Shown piece by piece: positions 43,953 to 52,460 of a DNA stretch of 64,000 bases. The stretch is from positions 29,383 through 93,382 of the forward strand of contig CACMIH010000007.1 of NCBI GenBank assembly GCA_902613755.1. Direction: 5' to 3'. This stretch comes from an uncultured Pelagibacteraceae bacterium (GTDB lineage Bacteria > Pseudomonadota > Alphaproteobacteria > Pelagibacterales > Pelagibacteraceae). Position 1 is the stretch's first letter, and each line of letters starts with the position of its first letter. Position numbers and translations under genes: made by a program. A model generated the notes under the pieces. It was not told the origin of the DNA. It saw nothing but the letters and a program-made list of their open reading frames with translations, and made no database searches.

Positions 43953-45244
43953 TATTTAAAAACTCTTCTAAAGATAAAATTTACATTTTTAAAGTGTTTT
44001 GAATAATTGAATATAGATTTTAGTTTTTTAGGTGTGATTTTACTCATTATAAATTTATCGGATGAAATGATGTCAATTAAATTTAAATTTTCTGCAAAAC
44101 ATTTTTTTGCATAAGATTGTACTAATTTGTATGATTTTTCTCTGCTTAAACCTGTTTTAGTTAACTCCAACATAATTTCTTGAGAAAAAATTAAACCTTT
44201 TGTTAAATTTAAATTTTCTAGCATTTTTTTTGGATAAACAATCATATTATCTAATATGCTGGTTAATCTTACCAATGCAAAATCTGTAGTTATGTTTGCG
44301 TCTGGCCCAATATTTCTTTCAACACTTGAGTGAGAAATGTCTCTTTCGTGCCAAAGAGCGATATTTTCTAGAGCTGGTACAACAGAGCTTCTAACCATCC
44401 TAGCCAAACCAGTTAGATTCTCACTTAATATAGGATTTTTTTTATGAGGCATCGCAGACGAACCTTTTTGATTTTTAGAGAAATATTCTTGTAGCTCATA
44501 AACTTCAGTTCTTTGTAGATGCCTTATCTCAACAGCTACTCTTTCAATTGATCCTGCAATAATTCCTAAAACAGAAAAATAAAAAGCATGTCTATCTCTT
44601 GGAATTACTTGCGTAGAAATTGGTTCAATTTTTAAACCTAATTTTTTTGCAACATGTTTTTCAACATTTGGATTAATATTAGCAAATGTACCAACAGCAC
44701 CAGAAATTGCACATGTAGAAACTTCATCAATTGCATCTTTAAGTCTTTTTCTATTTCTTTTAAATTCCTCATAAAAAGAAGCCAATTTTAAACCAAAAGT
44801 AATTGGTTCAGCATGGATACCATGGCTTCTTCCCATACATGGTGTGAATTTATATTTTTTAGCCTGTCTTTTTAAAACTTTTAAAATATGATCTATATCT
44901 TTTAAAATTATTTTACCTGATTGAACCAATTGAATGTTAAAACTAGTATCTAAAACATCAGATGATGTCATTCCTAAATGTAGGTATCTTGCTTTGATTC
45001 CAGCTTTTTCTGTAATGGAAGTTAGAAATGCGATTACATCATGTTTTACCTCAGATTCTATTTTGTGAATTCTGCTTACATTAATTTTTGCTTTTTTTCT
45101 TACAACTGAAGCGACACCTCTTGGAATCTGACCAAGTTTTTCCATAGCTTCAGCAGCAGAAATCTCAACATCAAGCCAGATCTTATATTTATTTTCTTCT
45201 GACCAAATATCAGTTAATTCTTTTCGCGAGTATCTTTTAATCAT
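43952..45244 (-). CDS. purB: Adenylosuccinate lyase
   Basis: The 430-residue fumarase/aspartase-superfamily enzyme has 'THE'-type sites in 'GMTSSDVLDTSFNIQL' and 'GRSHGIHAEPITFGLK', and the signature loop 'GSSAMPHKKNPILSENL'. It acts on SAICAR and adenylosuccinate. It is upstream of purC and 3 bp downstream of map. Confidence 0.96.
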   Translation of the reverse strand: MIKRYSRKELTDIWSEENKYKIWLDVEISAAEAMEKLGQIPRGVASVVRKKAKINVSRIHKIESEVKHDVIAFLTSITEKAGIKARYLHLGMTSSDVLDTSFNIQLVQSGKIILKDIDHILKVLKRQAKKYKFTPCMGRSHGIHAEPITFGLKLASFYEEFKRNRKRLKDAIDEVSTCAISGAVGTFANINPNVEKHVAKKLGLKIEPISTQVIPRDRHAFYFSVLGIIAGSIERVAVEIRHLQRTEVYELQEYFSKNQKGSSAMPHKKNPILSENLTGLARMVRSSVVPALENIALWHERDISHSSVERNIGPDANITTDFALVRLTSILDNMIVYPKKMLENLNLTKGLIFSQEIMLELTKTGLSREKSYKLVQSYAKKCFAENLNLIDIISSDKFIMSKITPKKLKSIFNYSKHFKNVNFIFRRVFK

Positions 45245-45247
45245 TAA

Positions 45248-46018
45248 TTATAAGTATGGAGGCTTAGAGTAACCTTTAGCAGATTCTGTAAAGATTTCAT
45301 AACCATTTTCAGTAATTCCCAACGTATGTTCGAATTGTGCGGATAAAGATTTATCTTTTGTAACTGCTGTCCAGCCATCATTTAACATTTTAACATCATA
45401 TTTACCCGCATTAATCATGGGCTCTATAGTAAATGTCATTCCAGGTCTTAGCTCCATACCTGAATTTTTATTTCCATAGTGAAGAATATTTGGTGGTTCA
45501 TGAAATGTAGTACTTATTCCGTGACCACAAAAATCCCTCACAACTGAAAAACCTTTATCTTCTACAAATGATTGAATTTCATAACCAATATCTCCTAATT
45601 TAATTCCAGGTTTTAAAATTTTAATAGCCCTCATCATAGATTCGTAAGTAGTATCTATAAGATTTTTTAACTTAACCGGAGTTTTTCCAATACAAAACAT
45701 TCTGCTTGTATCACCATAATGCTCATTAACAATTGCTGTTACATCAACATTTACTGCATCTCCTTCTTGCAAAATTCTATCAGATGGTATTCCGTGACAT
45801 ATTACGTGATTCAAAGATGTACATAAGGATTTTGTAAATCCTCTATAATATAGTGGAGCTGAGTAGCCACCATTATCTCTTATAAATTCATATCCTAGTT
45901 TATCAATATGATTAGTTGAAATTCCTTCTTTAATATTTTCTGTTAACATATCTAAAGTTCTTGCAGCTAAGTTTCCTGCAATTCTCATCTTTTCAAATTT
46001 TTCTTTGTAATCAGTCAT
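45248..46018 (-). CDS. map: Methionine aminopeptidase type I
   Basis: This 256-residue enzyme contains the two-metal ligands: 'DAVNVDVTAIVNEHYGDTSRMF' (Asp pair), 'CGHGISTTFHEPPNI' (His), 'FTIEPMINAG' and 'SAQFEHTLGIT' (Glu pair). It removes initiator Met from nascent proteins. It overlaps sfsA by 8 bp and heads into the purine operon. Confidence 0.97.
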   Translation of the reverse strand: MTDYKEKFEKMRIAGNLAARTLDMLTENIKEGISTNHIDKLGYEFIRDNGGYSAPLYYRGFTKSLCTSLNHVICHGIPSDRILQEGDAVNVDVTAIVNEHYGDTSRMFCIGKTPVKLKNLIDTTYESMMRAIKILKPGIKLGDIGYEIQSFVEDKGFSVVRDFCGHGISTTFHEPPNILHYGNKNSGMELRPGMTFTIEPMINAGKYDVKMLNDGWTAVTKDKSLSAQFEHTLGITENGYEIFTESAKGYSKPPYL

Positions 46019-46709
46019 CTATAATTTTTAATTTTTTATCTATAAAAATTTTTTTAGAACTTATATCACATCTATAAGCTAAAAAATTTACACCAGCTTT
46101 TTTAGCCGTTAAATAATTTATATAATATTCTTCATCTATATCTTTAGCTATCTTGAAATATTTCATATTTTGAATTTGAACTAAAAACAATAGATAAGCA
46201 CTATAACCTTTATTTATGGCATCAATAAGGGTAAGCAAATGTTTAGTTCCTCTTGAAGTAATTGCGTCAGGAAATTCAGCTATTTCTTTGTCTCTAAATA
46301 AAGTTACATTTTTGACCTCTACAAAACTTTTTTGCTTATTTTTCTCAACTAAAAAATCAAACCTAGTCTCCTTGTTAAAGAAAACCTCAGGTTTGATTAA
46401 ATCATGATTCTTAAGCTCACTTATTAAATTATTTTCGAATCCATGTTGAACAATTCTATTAGCCATGTGAGTATTTACCCCAACTAAATTTTTTCTAGAT
46501 TTAATAATTTCCAATCCATATTTAAGTTTTCGTTTTGGATCATTATTAGGAAGTAAATAAACCTCATTACCTTCATCTAATAAACCTTTCATTGAACCTG
46601 TATTAGGACAGTGAGCTGTGACAATTTTTTTACCGAGTTTAATATCAGTAAAAAACCTTTTATAACGTTTGATTAGTTTGCCTTTTATTAAAGACTTGGT
46701 AAATTCCAT
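46011..46709 (-). CDS. sfsA: SfsA family protein
   Basis: The 232-residue protein has 'GKLIKRYKRFFTDIKLGKKIVTAHCPNTGSMKGLLDEGNEVYL' (OB-fold start) and the nuclease-like C-terminal half 'RFDFLVEKNKQKSFVEVKNVTLFRDKEIAEFPDAITSRGTKHL'. The latter resembles PD-(D/E)xK sites, in keeping with proposed DNA binding or nuclease activity; the role is unsettled. It is the first gene of the sfsA-map-pur operon, with a compact promoter just upstream. Confidence 0.92.
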   Translation of the reverse strand: MEFTKSLIKGKLIKRYKRFFTDIKLGKKIVTAHCPNTGSMKGLLDEGNEVYLLPNNDPKRKLKYGLEIIKSRKNLVGVNTHMANRIVQHGFENNLISELKNHDLIKPEVFFNKETRFDFLVEKNKQKSFVEVKNVTLFRDKEIAEFPDAITSRGTKHLLTLIDAINKGYSAYLLFLVQIQNMKYFKIAKDIDEEYYINYLTAKKAGVNFLAYRCDISSKKIFIDKKLKIIDD

Positions 46710-46729
46710 TAGTAAATTATATATTTCAT
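46710..46729. promoter_or_regulatory. Divergent 20-bp promoter between sfsA and the CinA-domain gene
   Basis: On the minus strand a perfect TATAAT lies 6 nt before the sfsA ATG, so the operon that continues into map and the purine genes is probably transcribed without a leader. On the plus strand TATATT (46720-46725) or TAAATT (46713-46718) precedes the opposite ATG. There is no space for a Shine-Dalgarno on the sfsA side. Confidence 0.5.
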
Positions 46730-47479
46730 ATGAATAAAAAAGTAAAAGTTAATGCATCAATTTTAATTATCGGTAATGAAATTTTGTCTGGAAGAACTCA
46801 AGACACAAATACATCAACTTTAGCAATTTGGCTTAATTCAATTGGTGTTAATGTTGCAGAAGTTAGAGTAATACCTGATAATGAAGACACTATTGTTTAT
46901 ACCTTAAATTTACTTAGATCAACATATGACTACGTATTTACAACTGGTGGTATTGGGCCTACTCATGATGATATTACCGCTCAATCAGTTTCAAAAGCAT
47001 TTGGAATAAAGTATGAAGCTCATAAAGAGGCTTTTAAAATTTTAGAAGCTTATTACCAACCAGGAGAATTTAACGACGGAAGACAAAAAATGGCTTGGAT
47101 GCCAGAGAATGCAAAATTAATTTTAAATCCTACAAGTGGTGCACCAGGTTTTAATGTTGAAAATGTATTTTCTTTGCCAGGAGTTCCATCAATTTTGAAG
47201 TCTATGTTAGGTGGATTGACTAATCGTATAGTAGGTGGAGAACCTATAAAATCTCTGACGATTAGTTTGAAAACTGTAGAAAGTGAAATAGCCAACTCTT
47301 TAACAAAAGTACAAAATGAAAACAAAGATGTTGAAATAGGAAGCTATCCATTTTTTCATGCAGGTAAATTAGGTGTCTCGATAGTAATAAGATCTGAGGA
47401 TCAAAATAAAATTAATAATTGTAATGCTCAAATTTTAAAATTTGTGAATGAAAAAAAAATAGAGGTAGTAGATCGTTAA
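46730..47479 (+). CDS. CinA N-terminal (molybdopterin-binding/MoCF) domain protein
   Basis: This 249-residue single-domain protein has 'ASILIIGNEILSGRTQDTNTSTLAIWL' and 'YVFTTGGIGPTHDDITAQSVSKAFG', the MoaB/Mog-like motifs of the CinA N-terminal domain. The C-terminal NMN deamidase (PncC) domain of full CinA is missing. It may hydrolyse ADP-ribose or related nucleotides as shown for some CinA N-terminal domains; that is inference. Its stop abuts the next start (TAATG). Confidence 0.87.
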   Translation: MNKKVKVNASILIIGNEILSGRTQDTNTSTLAIWLNSIGVNVAEVRVIPDNEDTIVYTLNLLRSTYDYVFTTGGIGPTHDDITAQSVSKAFGIKYEAHKEAFKILEAYYQPGEFNDGRQKMAWMPENAKLILNPTSGAPGFNVENVFSLPGVPSILKSMLGGLTNRIVGGEPIKSLTISLKTVESEIANSLTKVQNENKDVEIGSYPFFHAGKLGVSIVIRSEDQNKINNCNAQILKFVNEKKIEVVDR

Positions 47480-47880
47480 TGCTTTATTTTGCTTACGGAA
47501 GTAATCTTAATCATTTTCAAATGAAACGCAGATGTAAAGACAGTGTCTTTTTAAAAAAAATAAATTTAAAAGATTTTAGATTAACTTTTAGAAGTAAGTA
47601 TAGAGCAGCAGACATTGAACCAAAAAAAAATTCAGTTGTACCTGGAGCATTGTTTGAAATATCTAAAAGTGATGAAAAAAAATTAGATGTTTATGAGGAT
47701 TTTCCAATTCTTTATGAAAAATATTATTTTTATTATTATGGAAAAAAAGTTATGACATATACAATGGTTAATAAAACGCCTTTTAAATTTCCAACAGAAA
47801 GATATCTAAATGTAGTTAAAAAAGGTTATAGAGATTGTAAGCTAGATAGAAAATTTTTAATTAAAGCTTTACAGACGTAG
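47479..47880 (+). CDS. Gamma-glutamylcyclotransferase-like protein
   Basis: The 133-residue GGCT fold begins 'MLYFAYGSNLNHFQMKRRC' (the YGSN loop) and has the likely catalytic Glu in 'LDVYEDFPILYEKYY'. Such enzymes release 5-oxoproline from gamma-glutamyl amides. It shares a base with the CinA-domain gene and precedes the SAF oxidoreductase by 7 bp. The substrate is unknown. Confidence 0.83.
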   Translation: MLYFAYGSNLNHFQMKRRCKDSVFLKKINLKDFRLTFRSKYRAADIEPKKNSVVPGALFEISKSDEKKLDVYEDFPILYEKYYFYYYGKKVMTYTMVNKTPFKFPTERYLNVVKKGYRDCKLDRKFLIKALQT

Positions 47881-47887
47881 TATAAAA

Positions 47888-49180
47888 ATGTTTTTACACA
47901 CAAAATTAGACGAGCGAAAAGACCCAATCAGAGTAGCTTTTATTGGTTGTGGAAAGTTTGTGAGTATGTTTTTGTCTCAATATTCTCACTTAAATAAAAT
48001 TGAGATTGACAGCATTGTTGATCTTAATATTGATCAAGCAAAAAAAAATTGTTTCAAAAGTGGGATAACCGAGGAAAAAATATCTGAAATCAATTTTTCT
48101 GATTCTATTGATCAAATCTTTGATAGAAATATTGAAATCTTTATTGAAGCAACTGGTAATCCTATTTTAGGCACAGTTCATGCTACAAAAATTTTAAAAA
48201 GTAAGAAACATTTAATCTTAGTTAATGTTGAAGCCGATATCACATGTGGAAAATATTTGTCTGATTTATCTAAAAAAAATGGAGTTATTTGTTCAATGGC
48301 GTATGGTGACCAACCTTCATTAATTTTAGAGCAAATTGAGTGGGCTAGACTTAATGGTTTTCAGGTCATTTGCGCTGGAAAAGGAACAAAGTATCATCCA
48401 AGCTATGAATACTCTACACCTGATACAGTTTGGAGTCACTATGGTCTAACAAAAGAAAGAGCAGAGAATGAATCTGGAATGAATCCTAAAATGTTCAATA
48501 GTTTTTTATGTGGTGATAAATCTGCTATTGAGATGTGTGCAGTAAGCAATGCTGCAAATCTTAAATGTCCTTCTAATGGCCTAACTTTTCCTCCAATCGG
48601 AGTTTATGATATCGCAAAGAAATTAATACCAAAAAAAGACGGAGGATTGATAGATTTCGATGGCCAGGTTGAAGTGATATCAAGCGTTGATTTAGATCAA
48701 AAAAAGGTTCCTAATGATTTGAGGTGGGGTGTCTACGTAGTCATTAAAGCACAAAATGAATATGTAAAAAATTGTTTTAAAGATTACGGTATGGTTACAG
48801 ACTCATCAGGAATTTATTCAGCTATTTGGAGACCTTATCATTATATTGGATTAGAACTTGCTCAATCTATTTATTCGATAGCTTTAGACAATAGAGCAAC
48901 TGGTTTTACCAAAAATTATAATGCCGAGGTTGGCAGTATTGCAAAAAAAGATTTAAAAAAAGGTGAAAAACTCGATGGGGAGGGCGGATTTTGTGCTAGA
49001 GGCAGGTTGATAACTTCAGAAAAATCAAAAAAAGAAAACATACTACCCTTAGGTCTTACAGATAACGCAATATTAAAAAAAAACATTAGCAAAGATCAAA
49101 TAATTAAAATAGAGGATGTAGATCTAAATTTACCAAAAGAAGTAATAGATGCTAGAGATTATCAGTACAATTTAATATAG
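47888..49180 (+). CDS. NAD(P)-dependent oxidoreductase with SAF domain (COG4091-like, homoserine-dehydrogenase-like)
   Basis: The 430-residue protein has an N-terminal Rossmann domain ('IRVAFIGCGKFVSMFLSQYS', 'IFIEATGNPILGTVHATKIL'), a central catalytic domain ('EYSTPDTVWSHYG') and a C-terminal SAF domain ('LPLGLTDNAILKKNISKDQIIKIEDVDLN'). This architecture matches 'predicted homoserine dehydrogenase' proteins, whose reaction is undefined; a branched or short sugar acid is possible. It marks the left chromosomal border of the tRNA-Leu island: a decayed tRNA 5' fragment starts 45 bp after its stop. Confidence 0.78.
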   Translation: MFLHTKLDERKDPIRVAFIGCGKFVSMFLSQYSHLNKIEIDSIVDLNIDQAKKNCFKSGITEEKISEINFSDSIDQIFDRNIEIFIEATGNPILGTVHATKILKSKKHLILVNVEADITCGKYLSDLSKKNGVICSMAYGDQPSLILEQIEWARLNGFQVICAGKGTKYHPSYEYSTPDTVWSHYGLTKERAENESGMNPKMFNSFLCGDKSAIEMCAVSNAANLKCPSNGLTFPPIGVYDIAKKLIPKKDGGLIDFDGQVEVISSVDLDQKKVPNDLRWGVYVVIKAQNEYVKNCFKDYGMVTDSSGIYSAIWRPYHYIGLELAQSIYSIALDNRATGFTKNYNAEVGSIAKKDLKKGEKLDGEGGFCARGRLITSEKSKKENILPLGLTDNAILKKNISKDQIIKIEDVDLNLPKEVIDARDYQYNLI

Positions 49181-49225
49181 TTGAGTAATAAAAAATTAAA
49201 ACATAACAATGAAAATCAAAAAAGT

Positions 49226-49253
49226 CTTTGTGGTAAATTAGTAGACACAAAGG
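49226..49253 (+). repeat. Decayed 5' fragment of tRNA-Leu (oldest copy)
   Basis: The segment matches tRNA-Leu positions 3-31 (57250-57278) at 25 of 29 aligned positions, with three substitutions and one deleted base. The 20 bp to its left also resemble the tRNA's upstream leader (CATAACA...ATGAAAATCA against CATAAACACTCATGAAATTCA). Position at the end of the SAF gene suggests it is the remains of the original tRNA 5' half displaced by insertions. It could not be a functional tRNA. Confidence 0.6.
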
Positions 49254-49256
49254 GTA

Positions 49257-49288
49257 AAAAACTAAAAATTAAATTTTTTTTAGTTTTT
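49257..49288 (+). terminator. AT-rich hairpin, probable terminator for the SAF gene unit
   Basis: AAAAACTAAAAA (49257-49268) pairs perfectly with TTTTTAGTTTTT (49277-49288) with an 8-nt loop. The right arm itself supplies the U tract. It lies just after the decayed tRNA fragment and before the deacetylase gene, so it could act in both directions. The rest of the 134-bp gap holds nothing else clear. Confidence 0.55.
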
Positions 49289-49314
49289 GATTTGTAACTA
49301 GAATTTAATATTTT

Positions 49315-50100
49315 ATGATAAAAAATAATTACTTAGTTGATAGGGTTATTTTAATCCATGATATTGATTCTAGTGATAGAATTGGCATGCAAGATCATAA
49401 CTCTAGATATTTAATATCCTGGGATGTATTTAATAGAGCGATAGATGATGCAGAAAAAAAGTTTACTAAGTTTGAACAATTGGTTTACTTAGAAGAAGGC
49501 GAAAGAAATAAAAATTTTGTAAGATTAACAGTTGATGATGGAGGTGGATCATCACTTGCTATAGCTAGACTTTTAAAAGAAAAAAATATTAAAGCATACT
49601 TTTTTATACCCACAAAATTTATTGGGTACAAAGGTTATTTAAATAAAAATGAAATCATTGATATATATAAAATGGGTCATGTGATTGGATCACACAGCCA
49701 TACTCATCCAAATCCATTTTGTGAGATAAGTGATAAATCTATTTATGAGGAGGTGTCAAAAAGTAAAGAAATTCTAGAAAGTATACTTAATCAAAAAATT
49801 GAAACTTTTTCTGTTCCAGGCGGAGAAATAAGAAAAAATACACTAATTACACTTAGTGATACAGATTTAGGTTTAAAAGAAATTTATATTTCAACACCAT
49901 ATGAAGGAAAGTATGAATTAAATTTAAAGTCTACAGCAAAAATCTATGGTCGTTTATGCATTGAAAGAAAAATGAATTATAAAAAAGTTAGTAATTATAT
50001 TATGGGGAAAGGATGGAGTTTTAATTTTTTAAATTACCAGTTGAGAAGGTTTAGAAGAGAGTTAATTTATAAATATAAACATCTGATTAATAAAAGATAA
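49315..50100 (+). CDS. NodB-type polysaccharide deacetylase family protein
   Basis: The 261-residue protein has the NodB domain: 'RLTVDDGGGSSLAIARLLKEKNIKAYFFIPTKFI' (motif 1, with V-D-D-G in place of F-D-D-G) and 'GHVIGSHSHTHPNPFCEIS' (motif 2, the two metal-binding His). 'FSVPGGEIRKNTL' corresponds to the R-x-P-G-like third motif. No signal peptide is seen, so it may act on a cytoplasmic lipid-linked or nucleotide sugar. It removes N- or O-acetyl groups; the next gene overlaps by one base and is formyltransferase-like, suggesting paired N-deacetylation and N-acylation. Confidence 0.8.
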   Translation: MIKNNYLVDRVILIHDIDSSDRIGMQDHNSRYLISWDVFNRAIDDAEKKFTKFEQLVYLEEGERNKNFVRLTVDDGGGSSLAIARLLKEKNIKAYFFIPTKFIGYKGYLNKNEIIDIYKMGHVIGSHSHTHPNPFCEISDKSIYEEVSKSKEILESILNQKIETFSVPGGEIRKNTLITLSDTDLGLKEIYISTPYEGKYELNLKSTAKIYGRLCIERKMNYKKVSNYIMGKGWSFNFLNYQLRRFRRELIYKYKHLINKR

Positions 50101-50930
50101 TGAAAAATTTACCTTCTGACGAACCTATAAAAAGAAAATCTATCGTAATTCTTATTTCAAAAAATATTCCATGTTTATTTACACTTAAAAAAATTATTGC
50201 AAAAGATTGCTTTATCAAAGGCGTTGTTATCTGTGAAAAAAAGGGTTTTTTTTATAGAATAAAAAAAGAAATAAATGATATTAAAAAATACGGTTTATTT
50301 AAAAGATTGTCTCAAATTTTTTTATCGATATATTTTATTTTATTTAAATCAAAATCAGAAAATATTTTTCTAAATAATTGTTTTGAGCATATTAGTTTGG
50401 AAAACATTCTATCTATATTAAGTGAAAAAAAAATAGAAGTTAAATTTACTAAAGATTATCAATCCAACAATACACTTGATTTTATAAAAATTAAAAAACC
50501 AGATTTTCTTGTTTCGCATACACCTTATTGGATTGGTAGAAAGGTAAGGGAAATCTCAAAAGAAAAACTTGTTATTGGTTCTCATCCAGGAATAGTTCCT
50601 TATTATAGAGGTGCTCACTCTGCATTCTGGTCCAGGTTAAATGGTGATAAAAATAAAAATGGATATAGTATATTTTGTTTAGACAAGGGAGTTGATTCGG
50701 GTCCAATAATTAAACAGGAGGTAATGCCATATGATGAAACTATTTCTTATAAATGTAATGATTATTTATTAATGAAAAAATGTAGTTTGACACACGCAGA
50801 TTTAGTGGAAGATTATTCAAATGGAATTAAGTTGAATTTTGTAGAGCAATCAAATTTAGATGATGAGCAAATAAAAAAAGCTCCTAGTATATTGGATTAT
50901 TTAAAATTTCAAAAAATAATGAAAAAATAA
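50100..50930 (+). CDS. Formyltransferase-like protein (atypical active site)
   Basis: The 276-residue protein has the formyl-transferase core at about residues 135-205: 'IKKPDFLVSHTPYWIGRKV', 'LVIGSHPGIVPYYRGAHSAFW' and 'FCLDKGVDSGPIIKQE'. The catalytic His and Asp are recognisable but the Asn of the usual N-x-H-P triad is replaced (G-S-H-P), so catalysis could differ. Homologues N-formylate aminosugars for O-antigens. It follows the deacetylase with a 1-bp overlap (TAATG). Confidence 0.7.
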   Translation: MKNLPSDEPIKRKSIVILISKNIPCLFTLKKIIAKDCFIKGVVICEKKGFFYRIKKEINDIKKYGLFKRLSQIFLSIYFILFKSKSENIFLNNCFEHISLENILSILSEKKIEVKFTKDYQSNNTLDFIKIKKPDFLVSHTPYWIGRKVREISKEKLVIGSHPGIVPYYRGAHSAFWSRLNGDKNKNGYSIFCLDKGVDSGPIIKQEVMPYDETISYKCNDYLLMKKCSLTHADLVEDYSNGIKLNFVEQSNLDDEQIKKAPSILDYLKFQKIMKK

Positions 50931-50984
50931 TAAATATAATTAAGATTGATTAATTTTTAGTAATTAAAAAAAAGTTTAATAAAA

Positions 50985-52304
50985 ATGAAAACTATAAATA
51001 ATTTATATATAAGGTTTTTAGTCTATTTTTTGGTATGGAATATTTATTTGACTTTTATGTCTTCATACGCACCTCTTGGAGTTGATTGGCTAGATTGGCA
51101 TGGACAAAGATTATTTAACTTTTCTGAATATTTAAATTTAAATGGTTACTTTTTAAATTATGGTTTTTCTATTATGTCCACTTGTGAAGGTTGTTTGCTA
51201 GATGCGGAATTATGGAAAAATAAAATTTATTACACAATAACGTTTATTTCACATTTGCCAGCTGTGCTATTGAATGATTTTTACGGAGAATTTTTTTTTA
51301 AAAATTATGGACACTTTATTGATAAAATAATCATTTTTTTTACAGGAGTAATCCTAGTTGAAACATTAATTTTATTTTCAAAAAAATATAATAAATTTGA
51401 TTATTATAATTTAAGATCAATTATAATTTTCATTTTTTTTATAATAAATCCATGGACATATAAGATGATTTTAGCTTATTGGTACATAATATATTTTATT
51501 TTGTTTTTTCTAATTGGTCATTTGATGCTTTTGAAAGAAAAAAATAATTTAGCTTATTTATTTTTTTTCTTAGCAAGTTGTTTTGATTATCAATCGGCTG
51601 CTGGTGTATGCTTGTTGTATGTAATCATTTTGATATACCATCTAAATATAAGAAAAATACCAATTACAGAATATTTTTCTATTAATAGGAATAAAAATTT
51701 TATTGAATATAAAATAATTATATCGTTTTTAATACCTATTTTATTTTTTTTTATTTTAAGATCTTTAGCATTAAACGAAATAGATAATGTAAATTCTCAT
51801 TTTCTTACTAGAATTGGAATTTCAGGCGATGATGTTCATAACGGAGGTATTTTAGGATCATTACAATTTTTGGGTGGTAATAGAATTACTAATTGCTTGA
51901 TAAATTATAGTACTGAATTTGATAAACTAGATTTAAATCAAAAAATTTATTTATTTAATTGTTCTTTATCCATATTGAGTATGTCTTTATTGTCAATTAT
52001 CTCGATGGTTGGAGTTTATTATTTTTACATAAAAGAAAGATTGTTCTTTAACAGAATAATATTACCTTTTATTTTTGTAATGTTGTCTTATACCCTAATT
52101 TTACAACAATCCTCATCAGTTCATTTAATGGGCTACTCTTATTTTTTTTCTATAATATTTTCCTTGGGTTTATCAAATTTAATTATAAAAATATTTAAAT
52201 TTTATAAATTTTCATTAATTTCCATAATTTTTAGTCTTCCAATTCTTGCTGGTATTATAATTCTTTGTTTAAGAGTAAATATGCTTACAGGCATTAATGG
52301 CTAA
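50985..52304 (+). CDS. Polytopic membrane protein, unknown (possible GT-C-like)
   Basis: This 439-residue protein has about 11 membrane segments and one larger loop near residues 260-330 with charged residues. Its size and topology are like glycan polymerases or GT-C enzymes, and the neighbours fit a surface-polymer role, but no diagnostic motif is seen. Very high Phe, Ile and Tyr content and extreme AT bias set it apart. It begins 54 bp after the formyltransferase gene and ends 112 bp before the tRNA fragment. Confidence 0.5.
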   Translation: MKTINNLYIRFLVYFLVWNIYLTFMSSYAPLGVDWLDWHGQRLFNFSEYLNLNGYFLNYGFSIMSTCEGCLLDAELWKNKIYYTITFISHLPAVLLNDFYGEFFFKNYGHFIDKIIIFFTGVILVETLILFSKKYNKFDYYNLRSIIIFIFFIINPWTYKMILAYWYIIYFILFFLIGHLMLLKEKNNLAYLFFFLASCFDYQSAAGVCLLYVIILIYHLNIRKIPITEYFSINRNKNFIEYKIIISFLIPILFFFILRSLALNEIDNVNSHFLTRIGISGDDVHNGGILGSLQFLGGNRITNCLINYSTEFDKLDLNQKIYLFNCSLSILSMSLLSIISMVGVYYFYIKERLFFNRIILPFIFVMLSYTLILQQSSSVHLMGYSYFFSIIFSLGLSNLIIKIFKFYKFSLISIIFSLPILAGIIILCLRVNMLTGING

Positions 52305-52346
52305 AAATATTTTAAAAATTCATCAAACCTCATATTGTCAAAATAA

Positions 52347-52460
52347 TAAAAAAAATTTACTTATTACCCTTGTTCAATTATACATATTAGCATAAACACT
52401 CATGAAATTCATTAATGCCCTCGTGGTGAAATTGGTAGACACAAAGGACTTAAAATCCTT
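52347..52460 (+). repeat. Direct repeat A: tRNA-Leu promoter region plus 5' tRNA half
   Basis: About 70 bp of upstream sequence plus tRNA positions 1-44 (52417-52460), which match the intact tRNA exactly through the 3' strand of the anticodon stem. The upstream part contains the same TTGTTC box and ATATTAGCATAAACACTCATG as copy C. The last base is also part of the stop codon of the convergent gpgS gene. A transcript from here would read antisense into gpgS. Confidence 0.9.

Larger units (their letters stand above)
49254..52460. mobile_element. tRNA-Leu cassette 1: surface-polymer modification genes
   Basis: The segment lies between the decayed tRNA fragment (49226-49253) and the first exact 5' tRNA half (52417-52460). 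Cargo is three plus-strand genes (deacetylase, formyltransferase-like, membrane protein) unrelated to flanking metabolism. No recombinase is present. Its right end would have supplied the promoter and tRNA 5' half now at 52347-52460. Element status is inferred from repeat placement. Confidence 0.5.

Noticed and set aside
52417..52460. Possible second tRNA-Leu gene
   Set aside because: Sequence matches the tRNA only to position 44; there is no variable arm, T arm or 3' acceptor strand.
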